The notes under the pieces are model-generated. The model was given only the letters and a program-made list of their open reading frames with translations. It was not told the origin of the DNA and did no database searches. Shown one piece after another: positions 1 through 8,768 of a stretch of DNA of 64,000 bases; within the stretch, counting starts at the first letter, position 1; the number at the start of each line of letters is the position of its first letter. Origin of the DNA: CATOSD01 sp965203135 (GTDB taxonomy: Bacteria > Chloroflexota > Dehalococcoidia > Lucifugimonadales > CATOSD01); assembly GCA_965203135.1 (NCBI GenBank), contig CBDBBO010000002.1, forward strand, positions 744,001-808,000. The letters are read 5' to 3'. Both the position numbers and the translations under genes were made by a program.

Positions 1-670
1 CCCGGCCCTCGATCACCGCGTCCACGGTCTGGAAGATGTTCGCGTCCCTGGCGTAGACCACCACCCGCCGCACGTCGTCTCGGCTCACAGTCTCGCGCCA
101 GCGATAGACGGCCAGCTTGTCCAGTTCGCTCGCGATCACCCGCAGGTTGCCGCCCACCGCGTCCGCAAGCTCGGTCGCCGCGTCCGGCGTGATGGCCATG
201 CCCTGCGACGACGCGCGATCCAGGATCCACCGGCGCAGCCCGTCTCCCCTCGGCGTGCGAAAGCCGCGCAGGGTGGCGTGCTCGCGCACCTTGGCAAACA
301 GTGGATTGCGCTCCGTGAGCGGACCGTCGACGAAGACGAGGTCGGTGGTCGGTGGGACGGCGGGAAGCAGGCCATCCAGGCCCTCCCACTCCCCCAGCGA
401 AGCGCGACCGCCGCGACCGCCCCTGCCGCGCGCGCCGCCGCCCCGCCGCGGCTCGAACCGTCCCAGAAGCCCGTCGACGGACACCAGTCGCTTGTTCGCC
501 ATGAACGGCACGGCATAGCACGCCTGGGCCAGTTGGTCGAAGCTCGCCTCCGCGCCCAGCAGCGCCGTCACGTTCGACTCGCGCATCTCCTCCGGGGTTA
601 CCCGCTTCCTCAGCGCGGCCAGTTCCTCGCGCACCGAGAACTCGTCGTCACCGTACAGCACGTAAATCAA
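1..670 (-). CDS. holA: DNA polymerase III subunit delta, N-terminal part (cut by window edge)
   Basis: Clamp-loader delta subunit, which opens the beta sliding clamp during replication. The gene runs off the left end of the window, so only the N-terminal ~223 residues are visible. They begin (L/M)IYVLYGDDEFSV, the classic delta-subunit opening, followed by a segment reading VTPEEMRESNVTALLGAE and later ATELADAVGGNLRVIASELDKLA, typical of the AAA+ module of this family. The start is a TTG at 668-670, since no ATG lies in frame upstream. A Gly/Arg-rich insertion (residues ~75-95) is unusual and may be a flexible loop. It is divergent from the YkvA-like gene at 706, so the 35-bp gap should hold both promoters. 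The family call is firm; only the exact start is open. Confidence 0.88.
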   Translation of the reverse strand, partial: MIYVLYGDDEFSVREELAALRKRVTPEEMRESNVTALLGAEASFDQLAQACYAVPFMANKRLVSVDGLLGRFEPRRGGGARGRGGRGGRASLGEWEGLDGLLPAVPPTTDLVFVDGPLTERNPLFAKVREHATLRGFRTPRGDGLRRWILDRASSQGMAITPDAATELADAVGGNLRVIASELDKLAVYRWRETVSRDDVRRVVVYARDANIFQTVDAVIEGR

Positions 671-705
671 GCGCCGGTACTCCAAAAAGCGTAGCGTATG
701 CTAGA

Positions 706-1098
706 ATGGCCCCATACCCACTGGATGAAAGCGAGGCGAAGTTGGGCAGAGCGCTGCTGATGCTGCTGTCGTGGTCCGGCATCCCCCGGCTTCTTGGCCG
801 GCTGCTGCGGGACAGCCGCGTCCCGCTGCGCGCCAAGCTGCTCGTGGTGGGGACCGCCGTCTACATCCTCTCGCCGTTCGACCTCGTGCCCGACATAATA
901 CCACTGCACGGGTGGATAGACGACGTGCTGGCGTTGCTGCTGGCCTCGGTGATGTTCCTGGGCATGGTGCCGGGAGAGGTCATGTGGGAACACCTGCGCG
1001 GCCTGAACTCGCCGACCCCGCCGGACCCGCGCGCCGGCAAGCCGGGCCGCGGCGGCGACGTGATCGACGGCGACTTCCGCCGCGTCGACGACAACTAG
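706..1098 (+). CDS. YkvA/DUF1232 family small membrane protein
   Basis: A 130-residue protein with the DUF1232 (YkvA-like) signature in its middle: RAKLLVVGTAVYILSPFDLVPD then a hydrophobic hairpin around WIDDVLALLLASVMFLGM. Members are small inner-membrane or membrane-associated proteins of unknown function, found in many bacteria. The tail after residue ~105 is polar, Pro/Gly-rich and probably disordered. The gene lies 27 bp before ychF on the same strand and may be co-transcribed with it. The start ATG at 706 gives the usual family length. The family is clear; no biochemical role can be assigned. Confidence 0.8.
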   Translation: MAPYPLDESEAKLGRALLMLLSWSGIPRLLGRLLRDSRVPLRAKLLVVGTAVYILSPFDLVPDIIPLHGWIDDVLALLLASVMFLGMVPGEVMWEHLRGLNSPTPPDPRAGKPGRGGDVIDGDFRRVDDN

Positions 1099-1125
1099 GC
1101 CCGCGGCGGAGATTCCGGGTTCCCC

Positions 1126-2217
1126 ATGCAAGTCGGCATCGTGGGCCTGCCAGCAAGCGGCAAGACTACCCTGTTCTCGGCCCTCGTTGGCAGCGTCCCC
1201 CAGACCGACGGGAGAGCCAGGCCGAGCATAGGCGTGGTGAAGGTGCCCGATCCCCGGCTGGACGCGCTGGCGGAACTGTTCGGCTCGCGGCGCGTGGTCC
1301 AGTCCGAGCTCACGTTCGTGGACCTGCCGCCCGCCCCCGAAGGCTTCGGCGAAACGCGCGGAATCGGCGGCCAGTTCCTCAACGACCTGCAGGCCGTCGA
1401 CGCGCTGCTGCTGGTCGCCCGCGCTTTCGACGATCCTTCCGTGCCGCACCCCACGGGCAGCGTAGACCCAGTACGCGACGCCGAGACGATGCTGTACGAG
1501 CTTGTGTTCTCCGACCTGGAGATAGTCGACCGCCGCATCGAGCGCCTGAAAGCGGGACTCAAGGGCGCGAGGGCGGCCGAGCGTGCGGAGATAAACGGCG
1601 GGCTGGAGCTTATGGCGCGTCTGAAGGCGGGACTGGAGTCCGGCGCGGCCGTGGGCAGCCAGCGATTGTCTGAGTCAGATGCCCCGGCCATCGCGGGCTA
1701 CCGATTCCTCACCGCCAAGCCCTGCATCGTTGCCGCCAACGCTTCTGAGGACGCGACTCCGGACGACCTGGCGGCGCTGGAAAGCAGCCTGCGCGGCGGC
1801 CTAGAGTGGCCGAACCTGCTCGCCGCCACGCTCCGGGGCAAGCTCGAAATGGAGCTTGCGCAGATGGAGCCCGAGGACGAGTCCGAGTTCCGCGAGATGA
1901 TGGACGCCCCGGAGCCGGCGCTCCAGACCATCATCGGCCTGGTCTATGAGGCGCTGGACCTGGTCACCTTCTTCACAGGCAACCAGCGGGAGTTGCGGGC
2001 CTGGCCGGTGGACAGGGGAATGGCCGCGTCCAGGGCCGCTGGCAAGATACACTCCGACTTCGAGGCGGGGTTCATACGCGCCGAGGTGGTCGGTTTCGAC
2101 GACTTCACCCGCTGCGGCGGCTACGCCGAGAGCCGCCGGCAGGGTCTGCTGCGCCAGCAGGGCCGCGACTACGGGGTGCGGGACGGCGACGTGATACACT
2201 TCCTGAGCAATGTCTGA
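1126..2217 (+). CDS. ychF: YchF/OLA1-type ATPase
   Basis: Universally conserved Obg-family P-loop protein that hydrolyses ATP rather than GTP and associates with ribosomes; linked to translation and redox-stress responses in other bacteria. Walker A GLPASGKTTL lies at residues ~7-16 and a switch/Walker B region at ~VDLPPAP. A coiled-coil insertion (residues ~125-175) and the C-terminal TGS domain (from ~EALDLVTFFT, with RAWPVDRGM) complete the standard architecture. At 363 residues it is full length. It overlaps the next gene (hemW-like) by 8 bp, implying translational coupling. Confidence 0.93.
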   Translation: MQVGIVGLPASGKTTLFSALVGSVPQTDGRARPSIGVVKVPDPRLDALAELFGSRRVVQSELTFVDLPPAPEGFGETRGIGGQFLNDLQAVDALLLVARAFDDPSVPHPTGSVDPVRDAETMLYELVFSDLEIVDRRIERLKAGLKGARAAERAEINGGLELMARLKAGLESGAAVGSQRLSESDAPAIAGYRFLTAKPCIVAANASEDATPDDLAALESSLRGGLEWPNLLAATLRGKLEMELAQMEPEDESEFREMMDAPEPALQTIIGLVYEALDLVTFFTGNQRELRAWPVDRGMAASRAAGKIHSDFEAGFIRAEVVGFDDFTRCGGYAESRRQGLLRQQGRDYGVRDGDVIHFLSNV

Positions 2218-3442
2218 ACGCCAGCAGTCCGCCGCACCAACGGGGCAACCTGCAGAATCCCCGCTCGCCCTCTACGTCCACATCCCCTTTTGCGAGACCA
2301 AGTGTCCCTACTGCGACTTCAACACCTACACCGCCATCGAGCCGCTCATTCCATCGTACTGCGATGCCCTTTGCCGCGAGATCGCAATGTGGGGCCGCGT
2401 CCTGGGCCGCCCGGCGCTGTCCAGCGTGTTCATCGGCGGCGGCACGCCATCCTACCTGCCCGCCGAGCGTATCAAGCACGTGATGGACGCGGCGCGCCGC
2501 GAGTTCGAGGTCTGCCCGGACGCGGAGATAACGCTGGAGTCCAATCCCGGAGACCTTTGCGAGGCCAAGCTGGAGTCCTACCTGCGCTCCGGCGTAAACC
2601 GCCTCAGCATCGGCGTGCAGAGCTTCGACGACGGGCTGCTGACGATGCTCGGACGCAGGCACTCGGCGCAACAGGCCGCGGACGCGTACGCCCTGGCCGT
2701 AGCCGCCGGCTTCGACAACGTGAGCATAGACCTGATGTACGGGCTGCCGCGGCAGACGCTGGACCAGTGGCGGGGCACCCTAGAGCGCACCCGCGAGCTC
2801 GCGCCGCCGCACGTGTCGATGTACTGCCTGACGCTGGAGGACGGCACGCCGATGCAGCGCTGGGTCGACGACGGCGTTCTCCCCGACCCCGACGCCGATC
2901 TCGCCGCCGACATGTACCTGCTGGCCCAGGAGTCCATGGCGGGGCTGGACTACCGCCACTACGAAATCTCCAACTGGGCCGTGGAGGGCCGCGAGAGCGC
3001 CCACAACCTCGCCTACTGGCTCAACCGTCCGTACATCGGCGTCGGGCCGGGCGCGCACTCCCACTACGCTTCCTACCGCTTCTCCAACATCCGCTCACCC
3101 CGCGAGTACGTACGCAGGCTGAGCGGCGAGGCCGCCGACGCCTGGCGGCCCGAGAGAGTGGACGCCGACGCGCTGGTGTCCATGCCCGTGGTGAGCGAAG
3201 TCGAGACCATAGACCGCCGGCTGGCAATGGCCGAGACGCTCATGATGGGGCTGCGCCTGGACCGCGGCGTGGAAGAGGCGGACTTCCAGCGCAGGTTCGG
3301 CCAGACTGCCCAGAGCGCATACGGCGAGACCGTGGCCGAGTTGACCGAACTGGGCCTGTTGACTGATGGCGCTGGCCGGCTGCGGCTGACGCAGCGCGGG
3401 CGAATGCTGGGCAACGAGGTGTTCAGCCGCTTTTTTGAATAG
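2210..3442 (+). CDS. hemW: HemW-like radical SAM protein (coproporphyrinogen oxidase-like, heme chaperone family)
   Basis: Radical S-adenosylmethionine enzyme of the HemN/HemW family. The cluster-binding motif reads YVHIPFCETKCPYCDF (residues ~22-37), with the extra Cys-x-Phe of this family. The GGGTPS loop that contacts SAM follows at ~77, and a HemN C-terminal domain is present (WLNRPYIGVGPGAHS around residue 270). Family knowledge: short HemW proteins are heme chaperones rather than true HemN decarboxylases, and the 410-residue length fits HemW. The ATG at 2210 overlaps the end of ychF. No heme pathway genes lie nearby, so the exact role is inferred from family only. Confidence 0.87.
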   Translation: MSERQQSAAPTGQPAESPLALYVHIPFCETKCPYCDFNTYTAIEPLIPSYCDALCREIAMWGRVLGRPALSSVFIGGGTPSYLPAERIKHVMDAARREFEVCPDAEITLESNPGDLCEAKLESYLRSGVNRLSIGVQSFDDGLLTMLGRRHSAQQAADAYALAVAAGFDNVSIDLMYGLPRQTLDQWRGTLERTRELAPPHVSMYCLTLEDGTPMQRWVDDGVLPDPDADLAADMYLLAQESMAGLDYRHYEISNWAVEGRESAHNLAYWLNRPYIGVGPGAHSHYASYRFSNIRSPREYVRRLSGEAADAWRPERVDADALVSMPVVSEVETIDRRLAMAETLMMGLRLDRGVEEADFQRRFGQTAQSAYGETVAELTELGLLTDGAGRLRLTQRGRMLGNEVFSRFFE

Positions 3443-3496
3443 CGGTTATGGGCACAGAAGGCTCCCGACAGCGCCCAAAACGGCCTGCAATTGCCG

Positions 3497-3502
3497 TATA
3501 AT
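3497..3502 (+). promoter_or_regulatory. Possible -10 box upstream of the 252-aa gene
   Basis: A perfect TATAAT sits 45 bp before the ATG at 3547, in the gap after hemW. The expected -35 region 17 bp upstream (CCCAAA) is poor, so this is a plausible but weak promoter call. Confidence 0.4.
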
Positions 3503-3546
3503 GTCGCGAGTGCCCAAATACCAGCCGAGAGGTTGCGCGGAGTTTT

Positions 3547-4305
3547 ATGGACCTGACATTCGGAAAAGGCAACCTGCAAACACCCAAAGGCCACGCCTTT
3601 CTGGTGTTCGAGAACTCCGCCGGCCCCGGCGAAGTGTGGGCAACTTACCTCGTGGTGCTCCCAATCTCCATCGACCTAGCCAAGTACGTGCCGCCCTTCC
3701 TGATGGGCCAGCTCGGCGACGCCGCGGACCACGACTTGTCAGCCTTCGCCTTCCCGCCTTTTCCCGAGAAGATTGAGAGCTACGACCAACTGACCGAGTT
3801 GGCGGCCGAGCGTGGAGACGACGTTATCCTGGGCGGCGCCATCGACCCATCGGACGTCGTTACCGCCATGTCGACCGTGAGCGATGCCCTGCAGCAGTAC
3901 ACCGACGCCTGCGCCAGCCTCGACCAGGAAGACGAGGAGTTGGAGGCGGTCGAGGCCCCCGAGGGCTTTGGCATCAACGAGGTGATGTACAGCCTGATGA
4001 ACGACGGCGACAAGCTCAGCGAGCTCACCAAGCTGGTCGGCAGGCTGCGCTACGCCGTGGAGGGCGGCGAAGAGGTGATGGTGAGGGAGGCCGAATCCGA
4101 CATCCTGACACTTTCTAGGCTGTTGCCGGACAACCACCAGATCCCGCGCCTTCTCGAGGTGGCCAAGGTAGCCGGTAACGCCAACGCCGAGCTGGCGCAC
4201 CTGTACCTCCAGCGCTGCTTCCTCATCCTGCGCGAGGAGTACGCCAACCTCAGCGAGTTGGACTCGCGAATCAGGAGGCTCGAGTCGGGGCAGGGACCGG
4301 CGTAG
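3547..4305 (+). CDS. Conserved-looking protein of unknown function, 252 aa
   Basis: I do not recognise this protein. It begins MDLTFGKGNLQTPKGHAFLVFENSAGPGEVWATYL, reads as soluble, and becomes acidic and strongly helical after residue ~95 (EDEELEAVEAPEGFGINEVMYS, then Leu/Glu-rich helices to the end). There is no signal peptide or membrane segment. Codon use and GC match the neighbours and the stop is clean, so it is a real gene. RBS: GGAG lies just before the ATG. It stands alone between hemW and a convergent threonine dehydratase. The N-terminal half may be a small beta domain and the C-terminal half a helical bundle; no function is proposed. Confidence 0.75.
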   Translation: MDLTFGKGNLQTPKGHAFLVFENSAGPGEVWATYLVVLPISIDLAKYVPPFLMGQLGDAADHDLSAFAFPPFPEKIESYDQLTELAAERGDDVILGGAIDPSDVVTAMSTVSDALQQYTDACASLDQEDEELEAVEAPEGFGINEVMYSLMNDGDKLSELTKLVGRLRYAVEGGEEVMVREAESDILTLSRLLPDNHQIPRLLEVAKVAGNANAELAHLYLQRCFLILREEYANLSELDSRIRRLESGQGPA

Positions 4306-4337
4306 CCCGTACCTGCCGCGCGCGATCAACGCGCCGC

Positions 4338-5321
4338 CTAGTCCGCCACCCCTTCCTGCAACGCCGCTCGCAGGCCCGCCAGCGTAACGTTCCCGCCGCT
4401 CGCCACCAGCACCACCTTCTTTCCCGCCAGCCGGTCGCGCATCTTCACCGCCGCCGCCAGCGAGGCCGCCCCCGCGTGCTCGATCAGGTTGTGCGTGTGC
4501 TGGAGGTGGAGCACGATGGCCTCGTTCATCTCCGAGTCGCTTACCAGCACGAAGTCGTCCAACAGGTCGCGCAGGATTTCCTGAGTCAGCTCGAACCCCA
4601 GCCGCGTCGCCAGGCCCTCGGCCACCGTGCTGTTCTCCGACTCGACGATGCGGCCTTCCTTCCAGGACAGGTAGGCTGCCGGGGCATCCGCCGCCTGCAC
4701 GCCGATAACCTCGACGCCCGGGTTCACGCCCTTCGCGGAGATGCAGACACCGCACGCGCCGCTGCCGCCGCCGACCGGCACGATGATCGTGTCCACGTCC
4801 GGCAGGTCCTCCATAATCTCCAGGCCGTACGTGCCCACCCCGGCGATGAGCGCGGGCTCGTTGGCCGAGTGGATGTAGCGGTACCCTTCCTCTCTGGAGG
4901 CCCTCTCCACGTACCCGCGCGACTCGTCGAAGTCCCTGCCGTAGAACACGATCTCGGCTCCCAGGTTTCGTATCGACTCCACCTTGTCGGGGTTTGCTCC
5001 CTCCGGCACCACGATGACCGCCTTGACCCCGAACACGCTGGAGGCGTAGGCGACGGACTGGCCGTGGTTGCCGGTGGACGCGGTGATCACGCCGCGCCGG
5101 CGGTCCTCCTCGCTTAGCTGCGAGATGAGGTTGAAGCCGCCGCGCATCTTGAACGCGCCCAGCCGCTGGTGGTTCTCGTGCTTGACGTACACTTCGGCGC
5201 CCAGCAGCTTGTCCAGGGAAAGGTAGCGGTGCAATGGCGTCCGGGACACGTATGGGGCTACTCTAGCCCTTGCTTCCATTATGTCCAGGAGGGTCGGTCG
5301 TATCGGCAATGCTCTCTCCAT
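4338..5321 (-). CDS. Threonine ammonia-lyase-like PLP enzyme (threonine/serine dehydratase)
   Basis: Fold-type II PLP enzyme that deaminates threonine (and often serine) to 2-oxobutyrate (or pyruvate). The PLP lysine lies in ENHQRLGAFKMRGG (residues ~49-62), the substrate loop is TASTGNHGQ, and the phosphate-binding Gly-rich loop is VPVGGGSGACG. At 327 residues there is no C-terminal ACT regulatory domain, so this is the short, catabolic or unregulated form rather than biosynthetic IlvA with feedback control. The ATG at 5321 has no clear Shine-Dalgarno; an internal ATG at 5279 is an alternative start. It stands between convergent and same-strand neighbours with no obvious pathway partner. Confidence 0.85.
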   Translation of the reverse strand: MERALPIRPTLLDIMEARARVAPYVSRTPLHRYLSLDKLLGAEVYVKHENHQRLGAFKMRGGFNLISQLSEEDRRRGVITASTGNHGQSVAYASSVFGVKAVIVVPEGANPDKVESIRNLGAEIVFYGRDFDESRGYVERASREEGYRYIHSANEPALIAGVGTYGLEIMEDLPDVDTIIVPVGGGSGACGVCISAKGVNPGVEVIGVQAADAPAAYLSWKEGRIVESENSTVAEGLATRLGFELTQEILRDLLDDFVLVSDSEMNEAIVLHLQHTHNLIEHAGAASLAAAVKMRDRLAGKKVVLVASGGNVTLAGLRAALQEGVAD

Positions 5322-5379
5322 TCGTTCAGTTTCGGCGATCCATCGGCGAGCGTATGCGCCGGGTCATGCTACGAGTTCG

Positions 5380-6510
5380 TCAGCAGGCTATCTCCACCGC
5401 CACGTCCGCGAACGCGTTGGCGTAGGCCGCCACGGCGGTGACATCCACCGCGCCGGGCCAGCGGTCGCTGCGCATGTGGAAGAAGGCGTGCCCGCCCGCC
5501 ATCGCCACGCAGCGCGCCCCCAGGGCGTGCACAACGTTCGATTCCGCGCCCACCATCTCGCCCGCGGTCGGCGTATCCGGCGCGCCCCGGCGTTTCAGCG
5601 CCTTCTGGGCCGCACTCGCCAGCGTCTCGTCTCCGGCGCCCAGGCGCACACCGGCGTCCACTGCGGCGCCAATCGAGGCTCCGAAATGTATCCACGCCTC
5701 CGCGCCTTTCACGAGGCTGGCCCTGCTCTCCAGGAACCTGTGCACGCCCAGCAGGCCCAGCTCGTGCCCGGTGGTCGCCACGAACGTGACATCCCTGTCC
5801 CGGTCCGAATCGGACAGCCGGCGCATGACCTCGAGCCAGCCCGCGATGCCGCCGCCCCGCTCGGCGGCACACTGCCACCACCCGCTGCGCGGCGTCATCA
5901 CCGCCAACGGCGCAAGCGACTGCTCGCGGCCCGGCAGGGACGCCACCACGTTGTACGACACTGAGGGGCTGCGCGTCGCGCACGCCAGCAGCCTCACGCG
6001 CGTTCCGTCACTCGCGGCCTCGTGCAGCCAACCCGCCGCCTCGCCGCTCACCTGTAAGACGGGCGGGCCGAAGGGCGACGTAAACTCCGGCGCGTTGCGA
6101 CAGGCCAGGCCGGCGCTGCCGCCCCGGGTCACCACCACATATGCCTCGTGGCGTGGACTCCTGCGCTCGGCGTCGAAGTTGTGCTGGAACTCGCCAACAC
6201 CCGCGTCCAGCAGGCCGATCTCCGCGTCCGAACCGACCGGCCCCAGCCTGCCCTCGACACCGCCTGTGCCGGTCAGCCCGCCGTCGAACAGCGGCAGCCC
6301 CCGCACGTGGCGGCCGCCGACCTCGATGCCGCATGCGCCGAGCACCAGACGGTCCAGCGGTACATCTTCCAGTTCGACGTCCGGAGCGTACGAGCGGGCG
6401 CAGTCCGCCAGCCACCGCGCGGACTGCACGTCGGGGGCGGTACCGGTTCGGTGGTAGCCCTGTGAGTCGTACTCGCGGATTGCGTCGGAGATTCTGTCGT
6501 GTTGGTTCAT
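5380..6510 (-). CDS. M28-peptidase-like protein with degenerate metal site
   Basis: A 376-residue protein with the layout of an M28 (aminopeptidase-like) fold. The later half keeps FVATTGHELGLLGVHRFLE, matching the family's G(E/H)E-GL-GS motif, and a late FHMRSD matching the terminal His ligand region. The usual first ligands (an H-x-D in a GAHxDS context) are absent: the equivalent stretch reads LAVMTPRSGWWQCAAERGGG. It therefore looks like a catalytically impaired or altered relative. There is no signal peptide. The ATG at 6510 has a GAAGGG ribosome site; a TTG at 6531 is possible. It is downstream of, and probably co-transcribed with, the ABC exporter genes. Confidence 0.6.
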   Translation of the reverse strand: MNQHDRISDAIREYDSQGYHRTGTAPDVQSARWLADCARSYAPDVELEDVPLDRLVLGACGIEVGGRHVRGLPLFDGGLTGTGGVEGRLGPVGSDAEIGLLDAGVGEFQHNFDAERRSPRHEAYVVVTRGGSAGLACRNAPEFTSPFGPPVLQVSGEAAGWLHEAASDGTRVRLLACATRSPSVSYNVVASLPGREQSLAPLAVMTPRSGWWQCAAERGGGIAGWLEVMRRLSDSDRDRDVTFVATTGHELGLLGVHRFLESRASLVKGAEAWIHFGASIGAAVDAGVRLGAGDETLASAAQKALKRRGAPDTPTAGEMVGAESNVVHALGARCVAMAGGHAFFHMRSDRWPGAVDVTAVAAYANAFADVAVEIAC

Positions 6511-6537
6511 TCGATCGCCCTTCTCAGGCAACAGGCC

Positions 6538-7332
6538 TTAGATCGCCAGGTCGCGGCGCTCGAAGGTGTACGCCGCTACTCCGAACAGCGCAGCCGTCAC
6601 AGCCGCGAGCACCAGCGCGTGGGCGATGCTGATTCCATTCGTGAGCGGGTCCACGGCGATGTAGTAGTAGAACAGCGAGATGTACTTGAGCCCTTCCAGC
6701 GCGTCCACCAGCGGCGCGAACGTGTGCGCCAGGTACGCCGCCACGCCCACCGCGCTGGTGACCGCGAACGTCGTGCCCGTCCTGCCCGTCGCGCTGCCCA
6801 CCGCTAGCGCCAGCGCGCCGAACGCCCAGCCGAACAGCGCCAGCGAGACGCACGCCTGCGTCACCCTCCAGAGATCGAGCCCCATGTCGAAGGCCGCCGA
6901 GCCTATGAGCAGCGACACCCACACCGCGCCCACGAGCGCCAGGCTGGACACGGCGAGCGCGCCGAACTTCTGGGCCAGCGCCGAAAGTCGGCTGACGGGG
7001 TTCGCCAGCAGGATGTCGATAGTAGCGTCCCGCTCCTCGCCCGCAATCGTGTTGGTTCCCAGACGTATGACGAATATCATCACCAGCACGGGCAGGAACA
7101 CCGCCAGCAGCTGCGTGTTGATGAAGCCCTCGCCGGAGCTCAGGCTCTCGAATCCACCGGCCAGTGCCTTGAGAAACTCCGAATCGCCCATTATGTCGTC
7201 GAGCTGCGTGTTTCCCTTGAAGCTCGGATAGGTGGCGCACGTAATCAGCGACACGACGATGATGCCGACTTCCCACCAGAGCATGGGGCGCCGCTGGTCC
7301 CGAAGCGATTTCAGGAAGATATTGCTAAGCAT
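6538..7332 (-). CDS. ABC-2 type transporter permease
   Basis: Integral membrane subunit of an ABC-2 exporter. The 264 residues contain about six hydrophobic segments, starting LWWEVGIIVVSLITCATY, then a soluble loop, then VFLPVLVMIFVIRLG and four more toward the C-terminus. The motif GEERDATIDILLANPVSR is the classic ABC-2 permease cytoplasmic coupling segment. It overlaps the upstream ATPase gene by 8 bp, so the two are translationally coupled and form one transporter. The substrate cannot be inferred. Confidence 0.85.
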   Translation of the reverse strand: MLSNIFLKSLRDQRRPMLWWEVGIIVVSLITCATYPSFKGNTQLDDIMGDSEFLKALAGGFESLSSGEGFINTQLLAVFLPVLVMIFVIRLGTNTIAGEERDATIDILLANPVSRLSALAQKFGALAVSSLALVGAVWVSLLIGSAAFDMGLDLWRVTQACVSLALFGWAFGALALAVGSATGRTGTTFAVTSAVGVAAYLAHTFAPLVDALEGLKYISLFYYYIAVDPLTNGISIAHALVLAAVTAALFGVAAYTFERRDLAI

Positions 7333-8239
7333 CCTGATCGCCCTCGCTGTAGTAGGCGAGGAACACGTCCTCCAGCGCCGATTCGTGGGTGAACAGCTTG
7401 GTCACGCTGTGCCGCGCCAGCGCCTTCACCACCGCGTCCGGGCTGCCGATGACGTCGAAGGTCAGCGTGTCGCCGCTCACGCTGACGGCGGCAACGCCCG
7501 GCAGCGACTCGAACTCCTCCGCCGTGAAGTCGTCCGAAATGTGAGCCTCGAACCTGTGGAACGCCTTCTGCACGATGTCGGACACGTCCTCCGTGGCTAT
7601 CAACCGGCCGCCCCTGATGAAGGCCACCCGGTCGCACACGCGCTCTACCTCAGGCAGGTTGTGGGAGGAGAAGAAGACCGTGCGGCCCTCGGCCTTCACC
7701 TCGTCGATAATCTCGTAGAAGGCCTGCTGCACCAGCGGGTCCAGCCCGCCGGTCGGCTCGTCCAGCACAAGCAGTTCCGGCTTGTGCATAAACGCCTGGA
7801 TCAGCCCCACCTTCTGCTTGTTGCCTCGCGACAACTGCGAGAACTTCCGGTCCAAGTTCGCGTCCAGGCGGCTGGCGATGTCCCGCGTGTAGTCCCAGTC
7901 CACGCCGCCGCGCAGGTTCGCCATGTAAGTGAGCACCTCGTCGCCGGTCATGCTGTCGTACAGTGAGAACTCGCCCGGCAGGTAGCCCAGCCTCCGCTTG
8001 ATGCTCACGCTCTCGGTCCGGCAGTCCATGCCGAACACCGTGGCCGAGCCGCTGGTGGGGCGAAGATGGTCCAGCAGCACTCGTATCGTGGTGGTCTTGC
8101 CCGCGCCGTTGGGGCCCAGGTACCCGAACACCTCGCCGCGCCGCACCTCCATGTCCGCGTCCACCACCGCCGCCACGCTGCCGTAGTGCTTGGTGAGCGC
8201 CTGCGTGCGGATTACGACGTCGGAGTCGTTCGGACTCAT
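7325..8239 (-). CDS. ABC transporter ATP-binding protein (ABC-2 exporter)
   Basis: ATPase partner of the adjacent permease. Walker A is GPNGAGKTTT (residues ~38-47), the signature is LSRGNKQKVG, Walker B is LLVLDEPTGGLDP and the switch His is in FFSSHNL. At 304 residues it has the ~80-residue C-terminal extension common in CcmA/NatA-like exporters. The start ATG at 8239 overlaps the stop of the upstream MaoC-like gene by 4 bp, so the hot-dog gene, ATPase, permease and M28-like gene could be one transcript. Confidence 0.9.
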   Translation of the reverse strand: MSPNDSDVVIRTQALTKHYGSVAAVVDADMEVRRGEVFGYLGPNGAGKTTTIRVLLDHLRPTSGSATVFGMDCRTESVSIKRRLGYLPGEFSLYDSMTGDEVLTYMANLRGGVDWDYTRDIASRLDANLDRKFSQLSRGNKQKVGLIQAFMHKPELLVLDEPTGGLDPLVQQAFYEIIDEVKAEGRTVFFSSHNLPEVERVCDRVAFIRGGRLIATEDVSDIVQKAFHRFEAHISDDFTAEEFESLPGVAAVSVSGDTLTFDVIGSPDAVVKALARHSVTKLFTHESALEDVFLAYYSEGDQDA

Positions 8240-8688
8240 TCGCCGACCGCCAGCGTCGCCTCGGCGACCCCAATCAGCTTGCCGCGCTGGTTGAAGCCCT
8301 TGATCTCGCAGTCCACCAGCCTCAGATCGCCATCCACGCGCTTGCCGGTCACGGTCCCGGTGAACTCAACAGTGTCTCCGGGCCGGAACGGCTCTATGGC
8401 TTTGAACAGCAGCCGGCCGTTGCCGTACAGCGATCCGTTGGGCAGCCAGCGCTCCAGCATCTGGTTCAGGTACGCCATCGTGGTGACGCCCGCGTTCAAC
8501 GTGCCGCCGAACATCCCCTCCTTGGCGAACTCGGGGTCCGTGTGGATGTTGCGAGGCGCTTCCATGTCCTCGCCCTCGGACAGCCGCGCGCCGTCGATGG
8601 TCTCCTGCGTCTCGCTTATGGTAAACGGCGTCAGCGCGTCGCCCTGCTCTATGTCGTCGAATGTCAGCTTGCCTGCGGTCGTAGCCAT
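8236..8688 (-). CDS. MaoC-like hot-dog hydratase/thioesterase-fold protein
   Basis: A 150-residue hot-dog protein. The start is set at the ATG at 8688 because it has a strong GGAGGT ribosome site 8 bp upstream; the longer reading frame runs through an intergenic hairpin repeat. Motifs include FDDIEQGDALTPFTI at the N-terminus, GMFGGTLNAGVTTMAYLNQM where MaoC enzymes have their G-x-x-A-H-G segment (here the His is not evident) and a GDTVEFTGTVTGKR strand pair. The lost catalytic His suggests a partner or thioester-binding subunit. It is paired with the next hot-dog gene, which supports a two-subunit hydratase. Confidence 0.7.
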   Translation of the reverse strand: MATTAGKLTFDDIEQGDALTPFTISETQETIDGARLSEGEDMEAPRNIHTDPEFAKEGMFGGTLNAGVTTMAYLNQMLERWLPNGSLYGNGRLLFKAIEPFRPGDTVEFTGTVTGKRVDGDLRLVDCEIKGFNQRGKLIGVAEATLAVGE

Positions 8689-8712
8689 GTTGCGGCACCT
8701 CCAAATGTGTCT

Positions 8713-8733
8713 CCTCTCCCTTGATGGGAGAGG
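8713..8733. repeat. Dispersed hairpin repeat between two MaoC-like genes
   Basis: An inverted repeat with arms CCTCTCCC/GGGAGAGG around a short TTGAT loop, lying between the two hot-dog genes. It is a diverged member of the family of short GC-rich hairpins found in many gaps of this window. Confidence 0.6.
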
Positions 8734-8768
8734 ACTAAGGTGAGGGTGAAGGGGCGATTGGCAGCCCT

